DNA of 64,000 nt from Verrucomicrobiia bacterium (GTDB lineage: Bacteria > Verrucomicrobiota > Verrucomicrobiia > Limisphaerales > JADLHS01). A program made the translations under genes and the position numbers. The DNA is taken from contig WYBW01000071.1 in NCBI GenBank assembly GCA_011525685.1, positions 1-64,000 on the forward strand, given 5' to 3'. The notes beneath the pieces are model-generated. The model ran no database searches, was not told the origin of the DNA, and saw only the letters and a program-made list of their open reading frames with translations. Positions 44,767-55,650 of the stretch are shown here, piece by piece. Positions within the stretch are counted from its first letter, which is position 1. Each line of letters starts with the position of its first letter.

Positions 44767-45747
44767 ATGTTGGTGAAGCCGCGCGTTTATCTTACCCGCC
44801 GACTACCCGCGGCGGTGATGGATCGCCTGACGGAAGAAACCGATTTGGCGTTCAACCCCGAAGACCGATCCGCGACAAAGTGTGAAATCATCGCCGGTTT
44901 GCATGGACGCGACGCGTTGCTGTGCAACATCGCCGATCAGATTGATGCGGCCATCCTGGAGGCCTGTCCCGGCTTGAAGGTCGTGGCCAACTTTGGCGTC
45001 GGGTTCAACAACATTGACGTTGCCGCTGCCACGCGCGGGGGAATTCCTGTGACCAACACTCCCGGAGTGCTCACGGAGGCCACGGCCGACCTTGCATTCC
45101 TCCTGCTCCTGGCGGTGGCGCGGCGGTTGAGTGAGGGAGAACGCTTGGTCCGCGCGCGGCAATGGACCGGTTGGGCGCCGCTGCAACTGTTGGGTGCCGA
45201 CGTCGCCGGGGCGACGCTGGGCATCGTTGGCTGCGGCCGAATTGGCCGGGCGGTGGCGCGGCGCGCGCGGGCGTTCGACATGCGGATCGTTTATTGGAAC
45301 CGGACTCGCCTGCCCGCGGATGTTGAAGCGGGCGAGGGGATAGAATACGCAAGCTTGGAAGGTTTGTTGCAGCGGGCGGATTTCGTGTCGCTGCACGTCG
45401 CATACGGTCCCGCGACGCACCACCTTTTGGGAGCACCCCAGTTGGCCTTGATGAAGTCCTCGGCGTTCCTCATCAACACAGCACGTGGCGCGGTGGTGGA
45501 TGAAAGGGCGCTGGTGCAGGCTTTGCACAACAAACGGCTCGCGGGCGCGGGGCTGGATGTTTTTGAGAATGAACCCGCGGTGTCGCCGGGATTATTGCAA
45601 AGGGAGAACGTCATCTTGTCCCCACACCTGGGCAGCGCCACCATCGGGACACGAACCAGAATGGGCATGATGGCCGTGGATAACCTCCTGGCCGCCTGCG
45701 CGGGGAGGCGGCCGCCACATTGTGTGAACCCGGAGGTGCTCGGTTGA
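44767..45747 (+). CDS. D-isomer-specific 2-hydroxyacid dehydrogenase (glyoxylate/hydroxypyruvate reductase type)
   Basis: Encodes 326 residues. N-terminal catalytic domain with VVANFGVGFNNIDVAAATRGGIPVTN, then the NAD(P) fold TLGIVGCGRIGRAVARRARAF, catalytic Arg in NTARGAVVDERALV, Glu in LDVFENEPAVS and His in LSPHLGSATI. Reduces glyoxylate or hydroxypyruvate, or oxidises a D-hydroxyacid. It faces gcvP tail to tail; glycine and glyoxylate metabolism are related, but co-function is only a guess. Confidence 0.9.
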   Translation: MLVKPRVYLTRRLPAAVMDRLTEETDLAFNPEDRSATKCEIIAGLHGRDALLCNIADQIDAAILEACPGLKVVANFGVGFNNIDVAAATRGGIPVTNTPGVLTEATADLAFLLLLAVARRLSEGERLVRARQWTGWAPLQLLGADVAGATLGIVGCGRIGRAVARRARAFDMRIVYWNRTRLPADVEAGEGIEYASLEGLLQRADFVSLHVAYGPATHHLLGAPQLALMKSSAFLINTARGAVVDERALVQALHNKRLAGAGLDVFENEPAVSPGLLQRENVILSPHLGSATIGTRTRMGMMAVDNLLAACAGRRPPHCVNPEVLG

Positions 45748-45847
45748 GGCGGTCCGCCAGCGGCCTATGGATGTCAGTGACTTGCTGACGGAGTTGGTAC
45801 GCCACGAAGTGGCAAACCTGCGCCAGCGCAACGAATACCCGTTCAAT

Positions 45848-48800
45848 TCAGCTCTGGTAATTCTCCATCCCCACGCACGAGCAGACCGGATTGCGATCGC
45901 CGAAGACGTTGTCCACGCGGGCGACGGGCGGCCAGAATTTGTAATCGCGCAGATTCTTGACCGGGAACGCGGCGGCTTCGCGGCTGTAAGGGCGATTCCA
46001 ATAGTCGCTGGCGATCTGGTCGGCGGTGTGCGGAGCGTTCTTGAGCACATTGTTCTTCGCGTCGGCTGCGCCGGTTTCCACGGCGGTCATTTCCGCGTGG
46101 ATGGAAATCATCGCGTCGCAGAAGCGATCCAATTCGTACTTCGATTCGCTTTCGGTGGGTTCGACCATGAGCGTGCCGGCGACGGGCCACGAGAGCGTCG
46201 GCGCGTGAAAGCCGTAATCCATGAGGCGCTTGGCGACGTCCTCGGCGGTGGTGGCCTTGAACGCGCGCAGGTCGAGGATACATTCGTGCGCGACCAGGTT
46301 GTGGTTCTTGTAGAGCGTCGGGAAATGCTTTTCGAGCCGCTTGGAAATGTAATTCGCGTTGAGGATGGCGAACTTGGTGGCTTCGGTGAGGCCGCTCGTG
46401 CCCATCAGGGCGATATACATCCAAGAGATCGGGAGGATGCTCGCGCTACCCCACGGCGCGGCAGAAACCGCCCCGATGGGACTTTCGCCGCCGAGGTTCA
46501 CGACGTTGTGGCCGGGTAAAAACTCGACGAGATGTTCCGCCACGCCAATCGGCCCGACGCCCGGTCCGCCGCCGCCGTGCGGGATGCAAAAGGTTTTGTG
46601 CAGGTTCAGATGGCAGACGTCCGCGCCGATGAAGCCGGGGCTGGTGAGGCCGACTTGCGCGTTCATGTTCGCGCCGTCCATGTAAACCTGGCCGCCGACG
46701 GCGTGGATGATGTCGCAAATCTCGCGGATGGTTTCCTCGAACACACCGTGCGTGCTGGGATAAGTGACCATGAGGCAGGCCAGCGTGTCTTTATGGGCTT
46801 CTGCTTTGGCTTTGAGGTCCGCCACATCTATGTTGCCGGATGAGTCACATGCGACGGATAGGACTTTCATGCCGGCCATCACGGCGCTTGCGGGGTTTGT
46901 GCCGTGGGCTGAGGACGGAATCAGGCAGACGTTCCTATGGGACTCATTGCGCGATTCGTGATACGCGCGGATGACGAGCAAGCCGGCGTATTCGCCCTGC
47001 GAACCGGCGTTGGGCTGGAGCGAAATGCCGGCGAACCCGGAGATCTCCGCGAGCCAGGTTTCGAGCTGCTCAAACATCTTCTGGTAACCGCGCGTCTGTT
47101 TGATGGGCGCGAACGGATGAATCTTCGCGAACTCGGGCCACGAGACTGGGAACATCTCGGCGGCGGCGTTGAGCTTCATGGTGCAGGAGCCGAGCGGAAT
47201 CATCGAGGCCGTGAGCGAGAGGTCGCGCGATTCGAGCCGCTTGATGTAGCGGAGCATCTCGGTCTCGGAGTGGTAGCGGTTGAAGACGGGGTGCGCGAGA
47301 AATGAAGAGTGACGAATGACGAATGACGAATGGGCCGAGTGACTCTCATTAGCACCGGGCTTTAGCCCGGTGTTGGGCGTAGCGGAGGTGCAAACCGTTT
47401 CAACGGTTTGCTGTGCTGACGGGGAAGCCGTTGAAACGGCTGAACTTTCGTCGTTCGATTCAACACCGGGCTGAAGCCTGGTGTTAATGAGAGCCGAAGC
47501 GATGGTCGCGGAGAGTTCCTCCACGGAAAAGCTCGCGGGTTTGTCGCTGTTGAAGATTTGCCAGAGTTCCGCAATGTCGGCGGCGCTTGTCGCTTCGTCG
47601 AGCGAAGTGCCGATGGTCGCGTCGTCAATCGCGCGGAGGTTGATGCGATGTGCTTCGGCGATCTTGAGGATATCGGTGGACTTCTTGTCGCCGAGATTGA
47701 TCTTCAACGTGTCGAAGCGCGGTGTGGTAGCAACTTCATAGCCGAGGCGTTCGAGGCCAGCAGCGAGAACTTCCGTCAGCGTGTGGACACGCTGCGCGAT
47801 CTTCTTCAGCCCTTCCGCGCCATGATAGCAGGCGTAGAGCGACGCCATGTTGGCGAGGAGCGCCTGGGCCGTGCAAATGTTGCTGGTGGCCTTCTCGCGG
47901 CGGATGTGTTGCTCGCGCGTGCCGAGCGCGAGGCGCAGGGCCGGCCTGCCGCGCGCGTCCTTGGACACCCCGACTAGGCGACCGGGCATCTGACGTTTGA
48001 ATTCATCGCGCGTGGCGAAGAACGCGGCGTGCGGTCCACCATAGCCAAGTGGCACGCCGAAGCGTTGCGCGCTGCCGACGGCGATGTCCGCACCAAATTC
48101 GCCCGGCGGCTTGATGAGTGTGATCGCTAGCAGATCGGTCGCAACGGTGACGAGTGCGCCCGCGGCGTGGGCTTTGGCGATGAACGGCGAGTAATCGTTG
48201 ATCGCGCCGAAAGTGTCGGGGCATTGAACGAGCGCTCCGAAGATCTTGTCGGAGAAGGCGAAGGTCTCGTGATTGCCGATGATGGCTTCGATGCCCAGCG
48301 CTTTGGCGCGGGCGGCGACCACTTCGATGGTTTGCGGGTGGCAAGTTTTGGAGATGAGGAAGACGTTGCGACCGTCTTTGAGGCGGTGGGACATGGTCAT
48401 GGCCTCGGCGGCGGCGGTCGCCTCGTCGAGCATGGAGGCGTTGGCGATATCGAGCGCGGTGAGGTCGGCGACCATCGTCTGGAAGTTCAGCAACGCTTCG
48501 AGGCGGCCTTGGGAGATCTCCGCCTGGTAGGGGGTGTATTGGGTGTACCAACCGGGGTTTTCGAGCACGTTGCGCTGAATGACCGGGGGCGTGATGCAGT
48601 CGTAGTAGCCTTGTCCGATGAAGGAGCGAAAAACCTGGTTTTGGGCGGCGATGAATTTCAGCTCGCGCAGCGCGTCAGCCTCCGATTTCGGAGCGGGCAG
48701 GTTCAGCGGTTGGGGCAGCCGAATGCCTTGTGGCACTGCGGCGTCCGCCAGTGCATCCACGGACTCGTAGCCGATGACCTTGAGCATGTCCGCGGTTTCG

Positions 48801-48889
48801 ACCGCGTTCGGGCCGATGTGGCGGCGGACAAACTGGTCCGGGTGAGCGAGCGGGTCAGGATTAGGCGTCTGCGTTTCCGAAAAAGACAT
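45848..48889 (-). CDS. gcvP: Glycine dehydrogenase (decarboxylating), P-protein, with in-frame insertion
   Basis: Encodes 1013 residues from [13 protein letters not shown]; an upstream ATG adds 46 unsupported residues. Both homologous halves are present: N-terminal [17 protein letters not shown] and [20 protein letters not shown]-terminal [16 protein letters not shown], the glycine-rich PLP region with [16 protein letters not shown] (Schiff-base Lys), and [19 protein letters not shown]. It decarboxylates glycine and passes aminomethyl to H-protein. Residues about 466-530 are encoded by a palindromic element plus a heptad array (47304-47493), at the linker between the halves; this explains the excess over the usual 950-960 residues. 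gcvT and gcvH are not in the window. Confidence 0.95.
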   Translation of the reverse strand: MSFSETQTPNPDPLAHPDQFVRRHIGPNAVETADMLKVIGYESVDALADAAVPQGIRLPQPLNLPAPKSEADALRELKFIAAQNQVFRSFIGQGYYDCITPPVIQRNVLENPGWYTQYTPYQAEISQGRLEALLNFQTMVADLTALDIANASMLDEATAAAEAMTMSHRLKDGRNVFLISKTCHPQTIEVVAARAKALGIEAIIGNHETFAFSDKIFGALVQCPDTFGAINDYSPFIAKAHAAGALVTVATDLLAITLIKPPGEFGADIAVGSAQRFGVPLGYGGPHAAFFATRDEFKRQMPGRLVGVSKDARGRPALRLALGTREQHIRREKATSNICTAQALLANMASLYACYHGAEGLKKIAQRVHTLTEVLAAGLERLGYEVATTPRFDTLKINLGDKKSTDILKIAEAHRINLRAIDDATIGTSLDEATSAADIAELWQIFNSDKPASFSVEELSATIASALINTRLQPGVESNDESSAVSTASPSAQQTVETVCTSATPNTGLKPGANESHSAHSSFVIRHSSFLAHPVFNRYHSETEMLRYIKRLESRDLSLTASMIPLGSCTMKLNAAAEMFPVSWPEFAKIHPFAPIKQTRGYQKMFEQLETWLAEISGFAGISLQPNAGSQGEYAGLLVIRAYHESRNESHRNVCLIPSSAHGTNPASAVMAGMKVLSVACDSSGNIDVADLKAKAEAHKDTLACLMVTYPSTHGVFEETIREICDIIHAVGGQVYMDGANMNAQVGLTSPGFIGADVCHLNLHKTFCIPHGGGGPGVGPIGVAEHLVEFLPGHNVVNLGGESPIGAVSAAPWGSASILPISWMYIALMGTSGLTEATKFAILNANYISKRLEKHFPTLYKNHNLVAHECILDLRAFKATTAEDVAKRLMDYGFHAPTLSWPVAGTLMVEPTESESKYELDRFCDAMISIHAEMTAVETGAADAKNNVLKNAPHTADQIASDYWNRPYSREAAAFPVKNLRDYKFWPPVARVDNVFGDRNPVCSCVGMENYQS
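47304..47331 (+). repeat. Heptad array at the edge of the gcvP insertion
   Basis: Four heptamers, gaagagt then gacgaat three times. On the coding strand it reads as SFVIRHSSF. It is next to the palindromic element and shares the 7-nt period of the other arrays. Confidence 0.75.
47343..47493. mobile_element. MITE-like palindromic element translated within gcvP
   Basis: A 151-bp element whose ends (47343-47375 and 47461-47493) are 33-nt inverted repeats with only three mismatches, outer end ctctcatta. Each end is itself a hairpin (caccgggct / agcccggtg). Two more hairpins lie inside: 47391-47410 (caaaccgtt / aacggtttg) and 47426-47441 (agccgtt / aacggct). No transposase is encoded, so it would depend on one elsewhere, perhaps a REP-associated tyrosine transposase. 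Together with the flanking heptad array it leaves the gcvP frame open. Confidence 0.75.
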
Positions 48890-49009
48890 GCGGGGGAAAT
48901 TAGGTTTGGCCCGGAGCAAAGCAAGTTGGATTTGGTTTGGTGACGCGTAGAATTGAGCTTCTTGTTGCTTTTTCGTGGCCAAACAGGCGTAGCGAATTAC
49001 ACTTGCGTC

Positions 49010-49630
49010 ATGTTGAGTCAGCGGCAACGGGCGGTGGTGTGGGCGGCGGTGGTGCTCGTCGGAATCTGGGCACTGGCGGGGGCGGGATTCCTTGTTGCGC
49101 GGAATGCCAAGGTGACAGCCGAGAAGGTGCGGGCTTATGTTGAATCCGTGGACTTGGCGAAGCTGTCAGTTGTCGAACGTGCCAGGGCGCTTCAGGAACT
49201 GGCGGACAAGCTCAACCGGCTCTCTCGCGAAGAACGGCAGCGGCTGCGCCTGGATCGGACCGCTTTTGCCTGGTTTGAGGAAATGACGGAGGAGGAGAAG
49301 GGACAGTTTATCGAGGCCACAATGCCAACGGGCTTCAAACAGATGATCTCCGCCTTCGAGGAAATGCCGGAGGAGCGAAGGCGCCGCGCGGTGGACAATG
49401 CGCTGCGGAGTTTGCGCGAGGCCAGCAACAGGATGCAGGGCGGTGCAGCCGTAGTGGGGGTAACGAATCCGCCGCCCATCAGCGAGGAACTGGAAGCCAG
49501 GGTGCGCACGATCGGGCTCAAGACGTTTTACAGCCAGAGTTCCGCGCAGACGAAGGCCGAACTGGCCCCGGTGCTGGAAGAGTTGCAGCGGGTGATGGAG
49601 ATGGGCGGGGGAAGGTATCACGGGAGATGA
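49010..49630 (+). CDS. Membrane-anchored protein of unknown function
   Basis: Encodes 206 residues from ATG at 49010. One N-terminal membrane segment ([21 protein letters not shown]) is followed by a charged helical domain ([40 protein letters not shown], and [20 protein letters not shown]) and a short Glu/Gln-rich tail. This looks like a periplasm-facing coiled region anchored at the inner membrane. I do not recognise a family. Divergent from gcvP; its stop overlaps the frame of the next prepilin-like gene. Confidence 0.7.
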   Translation: MLSQRQRAVVWAAVVLVGIWALAGAGFLVARNAKVTAEKVRAYVESVDLAKLSVVERARALQELADKLNRLSREERQRLRLDRTAFAWFEEMTEEEKGQFIEATMPTGFKQMISAFEEMPEERRRRAVDNALRSLREASNRMQGGAAVVGVTNPPPISEELEARVRTIGLKTFYSQSSAQTKAELAPVLEELQRVMEMGGGRYHGR

Positions 49631-49770
49631 TTTCCAGGTTCAATGTCCCAATTCCGCGGCAGGTGAGCGGTCAGGAGCGGAGGCGGAGTGGCCACTTTTT
49701 CGACGTGCGGAGGCAGATGGGGAGAGACTGCTGCTCTGCGCTGGGACGGACATCCGCCGTGGGAATCAGA

Positions 49771-50343
49771 ATGTCGGTGCCGCTCAACCCTGCCGGCGCA
49801 GTTCAAAGATTTGCCTTCTCGCTCATTGAACTACTCGTTGTCATCGCGATCATCAGCCTGCTGGCGGCGATGTTGATGCCGGCAGTGAGCCGCGCGAAGG
49901 AATCGGGCCGCTCGGCGGCGTGCATCAGCAATTTGCGGCAGATTGGCATTGCCCTACAGGTCTATGTGGATGGAAACAACAACCGGCTGCCGTTCATGCG
50001 GGATCAAATGATCGGCACGAACCAACCCACGAATTCGCTGCCCGGCATGAATGTGGTCTTGCGCGATGAACTCGGCAACACGAACGTGTTGCGCTGCCCG
50101 TCGGATCGGCAAGCCTTGTTCGAACTGACCGGTTCGAGTTACGCCTGGAACAGCTTGTTGAATGGCCAGCCGGCCGACAATCTGAACGTCATGGGACTGC
50201 ATTTCAATCCGCACGCCATTCCCGTCGCCTTCGACAAAGAGGCGTTTCACGCGGCTCGTGGCGCCAACAAGGGCGTGAACTATCTCTACGCCGACGGGCA
50301 TATCAAGAATCTGTTGGCCATCGAAGGGACCATTCAAAAGTGA
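49771..50343 (+). CDS. Prepilin-like protein with N-terminal methylation motif (3)
   Basis: Encodes 190 residues from [13 protein letters not shown]; an ATG at 49627 would put 60 residues before the pilin helix and is unlikely. [21 protein letters not shown] with Ala at -1, then [22 protein letters not shown], a short body and [16 protein letters not shown]. Its stop codon overlaps the ATG of the ABC ATPase by one base, so these are translationally coupled, an unusual partner for this family. Confidence 0.83.
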   Translation: MSVPLNPAGAVQRFAFSLIELLVVIAIISLLAAMLMPAVSRAKESGRSAACISNLRQIGIALQVYVDGNNNRLPFMRDQMIGTNQPTNSLPGMNVVLRDELGNTNVLRCPSDRQALFELTGSSYAWNSLLNGQPADNLNVMGLHFNPHAIPVAFDKEAFHAARGANKGVNYLYADGHIKNLLAIEGTIQK

Positions 50344-51254
50344 TGATTGAACTGCGAAAGGTAAGGAAAAGGTTCGGTCAGCGCCTGGCTGTGGACGAGG
50401 TTTCCCTTGAAGTTCCGCGGGGAGAGATTTTCGGTCTGCTGGGTCACAACGGCGCGGGCAAGAGCACGGCCATCGGCATGATGCTGGGCCAGGTTTGGCC
50501 CACAAGTGGCGACGTGAAGGTCTGTGGCCATGACGTGACCACGCAGCGAGCGCGCGCTCTGCAAAAGGTCGGGGCGATTTTTGAGACGCCGGCCTTTTAC
50601 GATTATCTGAGCGGCCGGCGGAATCTGGAGATACTGAGCCACTACACGGCGCCGACATCGCCCAAGCGGATTGGCGAGGTCGTGGACTGGGTCGGGCTGA
50701 CGGAGCGCGTTGATTCGAAGGTGAGGACTTATTCTCACGGCATGAGGGCGCGGCTGGCTCTGGCCCAAGCGCTATTACCGCACCCGGAATTGTTGATTCT
50801 CGATGAGCCGGGCAGTGGGTTAGATCCCGAGGGAATTGCCGAGATGAGGCAGACCATCGGGCGGTTGCACCGGGAATTGGGGCTGACGATTCTCCTGTCC
50901 TCACACTTGCTGAACGAGGTCGAGCAACTCTGCACGCGGATTGCCGTGCTGCAACAAGGCCGGAAGGTCTTTGAAGGGCTGGTGACGGAAATCCGCGCGG
51001 CGCGCAGCCAAGTGGCGCTCAAGACACCTGATTTTGCCTTCGCGGTCAGGCTGTTGCAGAAGCGGGGGCTCGTGACGGGTTCCTCCGACAATCGGTTCTT
51101 GTCACTGAAAGACGGCTGCTCCACCGCCGAGATCACGCGGGCGCTCGTGGAAGCGGACATCCCCGTGGAGGGCATCTGGCAGCACGAGCAAACCTTGGAG
51201 GATTTTTATCTGTCGCTGGTCAAAGCTCCTTCGTCAACTCCGGCGGTCAATTGA
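50343..51254 (+). CDS. ABC transporter ATP-binding protein
   Basis: Encodes 303 residues. Walker A GHNGAGKST near 38-46, signature YSHGMRARLALAQAL (LSGGQ replaced by YSHGM, as in many type-2 exporter ATPases), Walker B LLILDEPGSGLDPEGI and the H-loop ILLSSHLLNEVE. The 70-residue C-terminal extension is typical of CcmA/NatA-like ATPases. It pairs with the permease gene that starts 2 nt after its stop. Substrate unknown; exporter class by sequence type. Confidence 0.9.
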   Translation: MIELRKVRKRFGQRLAVDEVSLEVPRGEIFGLLGHNGAGKSTAIGMMLGQVWPTSGDVKVCGHDVTTQRARALQKVGAIFETPAFYDYLSGRRNLEILSHYTAPTSPKRIGEVVDWVGLTERVDSKVRTYSHGMRARLALAQALLPHPELLILDEPGSGLDPEGIAEMRQTIGRLHRELGLTILLSSHLLNEVEQLCTRIAVLQQGRKVFEGLVTEIRAARSQVALKTPDFAFAVRLLQKRGLVTGSSDNRFLSLKDGCSTAEITRALVEADIPVEGIWQHEQTLEDFYLSLVKAPSSTPAVN

Positions 51255-51256
51255 CC

Positions 51257-52093
51257 ATGTTCATTGCGCAACTTAAGAACGAACTTTGGAAGCTCTTTGG
51301 GAAGAAGCGGACTTACATTGGCTTCGGGGCGTTCATTTTTGCCCAAAGTGCCATGTTGCTGGCGTTCCGGTTTACCCGCTGGCAGAGCGATTTCGAGCGA
51401 TTGCTGTCGAACAATGGTTATCTCGCCACCGAGTTCATTTCCGCCCTGACCGTGTCAGTGGTCATGTTGATGCCGCAGATCATCTTGTTGATGCCGCTCT
51501 ACACCACCCTCGTGGGGGGCGACATGGTGGCCAAGGAGGCCGAAGACGGAACGCTGCGAATGATCCTGTCCCGGCCGATTTCACGGGTGCGACTGCTGTT
51601 CGTGAAGTGGGTGGCGGGGGTCATCTTCGCCATCATCCTCGTGCTGATCCTGGGAATGACGGCGCTGGTGCTGGCGCGCATCTGGTTTCCCTGGAAGGGC
51701 ATGTTCTTCTTTGCGCCGGGCATGGCCTTCAGCGTTCTGCCGGCGGGCGAGGGGTTGGAGCGTTTTGCACTCGCGCATGTGTTCCTCGCGGTGAACGCCA
51801 GCGTCATGTTGTCGCTGGCGTTCATGTTCTCGTGTTTCAACATGAAGCCGGCTGCCGCCACAATCCTGGCGCTCTCGTATTTGTTTGTGAATGTGGTCAT
51901 GGAGGGGATTCCATTCTTCGACCGTTACGAGAATTGGTTCATTACGCACCATTTTCGATGCTGGCTGTATGTGTTTCAAAGTCCTGTGCCATGGGCGGAA
52001 GTCTTCCAATCCGTAGTCATTCTGCTGGCAACAACTGCCACGGTGTTCATCATCGGTGCGACGGGGTTTCAGGTGCGCGACATCAAATCCTGA
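51257..52093 (+). CDS. ABC-2 type transporter permease
   Basis: Encodes 278 residues with six predicted membrane segments, including IGFGAFIFAQSAMLLAF, VSVVMLMPQIILLMPLYTTLV, VIFAIILVLILGMTALVLA, SVMLSLAFMFSCFNM and VVILLATTATVFIIGATGF. The DMVAKEAEDGTLRMILSRPISR cytosolic loop is the family hallmark. It forms an exporter with the preceding ATPase. The cargo is unknown; bacitracin/NatB-like exporters and gliding-associated systems share this form. Confidence 0.87.
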   Translation: MFIAQLKNELWKLFGKKRTYIGFGAFIFAQSAMLLAFRFTRWQSDFERLLSNNGYLATEFISALTVSVVMLMPQIILLMPLYTTLVGGDMVAKEAEDGTLRMILSRPISRVRLLFVKWVAGVIFAIILVLILGMTALVLARIWFPWKGMFFFAPGMAFSVLPAGEGLERFALAHVFLAVNASVMLSLAFMFSCFNMKPAAATILALSYLFVNVVMEGIPFFDRYENWFITHHFRCWLYVFQSPVPWAEVFQSVVILLATTATVFIIGATGFQVRDIKS

Positions 52094-52278
52094 ACTGCGG
52101 TTGCTGGTTGGAGAGGGCGGGTTGTTCCCACCACAATATCCCGGGCCTGTTTTGCTGTCCGGGCACAACTAATGGTGTTTTTCGTCGTGAATCAGGGGAA
52201 ATAAGAGTTGTGTCGAAATCCAGAATTTCTTAGGATTCCGTGGTTAAATTGGAATGGAGTTTTAGGGTGGGTTGTTGA

Positions 52279-54807
<2,529 letters not shown>

Positions 54808-54823
54808 GAGAAAGAGATTGACT

Positions 54824-54847
54824 AATGTAGTTACATGAGACTACATT
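54824..54847. promoter_or_regulatory. Putative Phd-antitoxin autoregulatory operator
   Basis: A perfect 8-bp inverted repeat aatgtagt / actacatt with an 8-nt spacer, 6 nt before the antitoxin ATG. Position and symmetry fit an operator for the antitoxin or antitoxin-toxin complex. Confidence 0.45.
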
Positions 54848-54853
54848 GAGCGC

Positions 54854-55192
54854 ATGAAAACAAAAGCGAAGAAAACATTGGTCTATCCCGAGCTCAAACC
54901 GCAGGCCTCCGTCCTGAACGACGCGGTTGCGATGCCTGGAGTGGGGTTGACCATTCCAGTGCGCGCTGCCAAAGCCAAACTCTCGGCGTTGCTGGAGCTC
55001 GTGGCGGGCGGGCAGGAAGTCACGATCACGTCGGATGGGAAGCCCAAGGCCGTTCTCCTGCCGGCGGGCGGACAGAAGGCGCGGAAGGTTTTCACCGGCA
55101 CTTGGGAGCACCTGCAAAAGCTGCCGAAGCAAACGGAGGGACCGTTCGCCGAAGAAATCATCCGCGCTGACCGCGATGGTCGTGGCTGGTAA
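54854..55192 (+). CDS. Type II antitoxin, Phd/YefM family
   Basis: Encodes 112 residues. Phd/YefM-like core TIPVRAAKAKLSALLELVAGGQEVTITSDGKPKAVLLP (about residues 34-70), preceded by an extra N-terminal segment and followed by a toxin-binding tail (LQKLPKQTEGPFAEEIIRADRDGRGW). It should repress its own promoter and neutralise the PIN toxin that starts 5 nt later. A possible operator is directly upstream. Sits between gyrB and gyrA. Confidence 0.88.
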   Translation: MKTKAKKTLVYPELKPQASVLNDAVAMPGVGLTIPVRAAKAKLSALLELVAGGQEVTITSDGKPKAVLLPAGGQKARKVFTGTWEHLQKLPKQTEGPFAEEIIRADRDGRGW

Positions 55193-55197
55193 CGACG

Positions 55198-55632
55198 ATG
55201 TACCTCGATTCCTGCGTCATCGTCAAGCTGGTCAGCCACGAACCGGACAGCGAGACTTACCATGGCATCGTGACGGGGCAGGCCCTCGTCACGTCAGAAC
55301 TGGCCGTGGCGGAAGTTCGATCCGCCCTGCTCACCAAAGAACGAACAGGGCGGATTTCCCGCCAGGCGCGGCTGGCGGGGTGGCGACTGTTCCAAGACAA
55401 GGTGCGTGACCAGGAGTTTTTGCTGCTGCCGCTGAACCGTCAGGTCATTGAGCGCGCGGGGGCCGTGATTGACCAGTGCCACCCGAACGTCGCGCTGCGC
55501 ACGCTGGATGCGATTCATGTAGCGACGGCAGAGTTGAATGGCGGCGAACAGATGTGCAGCAGCGACCAGCGCGTTTGTGAAGCCTCGGACTTCATCGGCT
55601 TGTCGCTCGTGTCACCGCCGAAAGGAAAATAG
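55198..55632 (+). CDS. PIN-domain toxin (VapC-like RNase)
   Basis: Encodes 144 residues. PIN fold with acidic active-site residues: Asp4 in MYLDSCVIVKL, Glu in SELAVAEVRSAL, Asp in RTLDAIHVATAE and Asp in CSSDQRVCEAS. VapC-type toxins cleave tRNA or rRNA with Mg. It is paired with a Phd-type rather than VapB-type antitoxin, a known mix. Its stop is 18 nt before gyrA, so toxin and gyrase transcripts may be joined. Confidence 0.9.
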   Translation: MYLDSCVIVKLVSHEPDSETYHGIVTGQALVTSELAVAEVRSALLTKERTGRISRQARLAGWRLFQDKVRDQEFLLLPLNRQVIERAGAVIDQCHPNVALRTLDAIHVATAELNGGEQMCSSDQRVCEASDFIGLSLVSPPKGK

Positions 55633-55650
55633 GATTTACCGCATTTCACC

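Noticed and set aside
48890-49009. Possible glycine riboswitch before gcvP
   Set aside because: Only about 120 bp separate the divergent starts and no conserved aptamer core or terminator-like stem was found.
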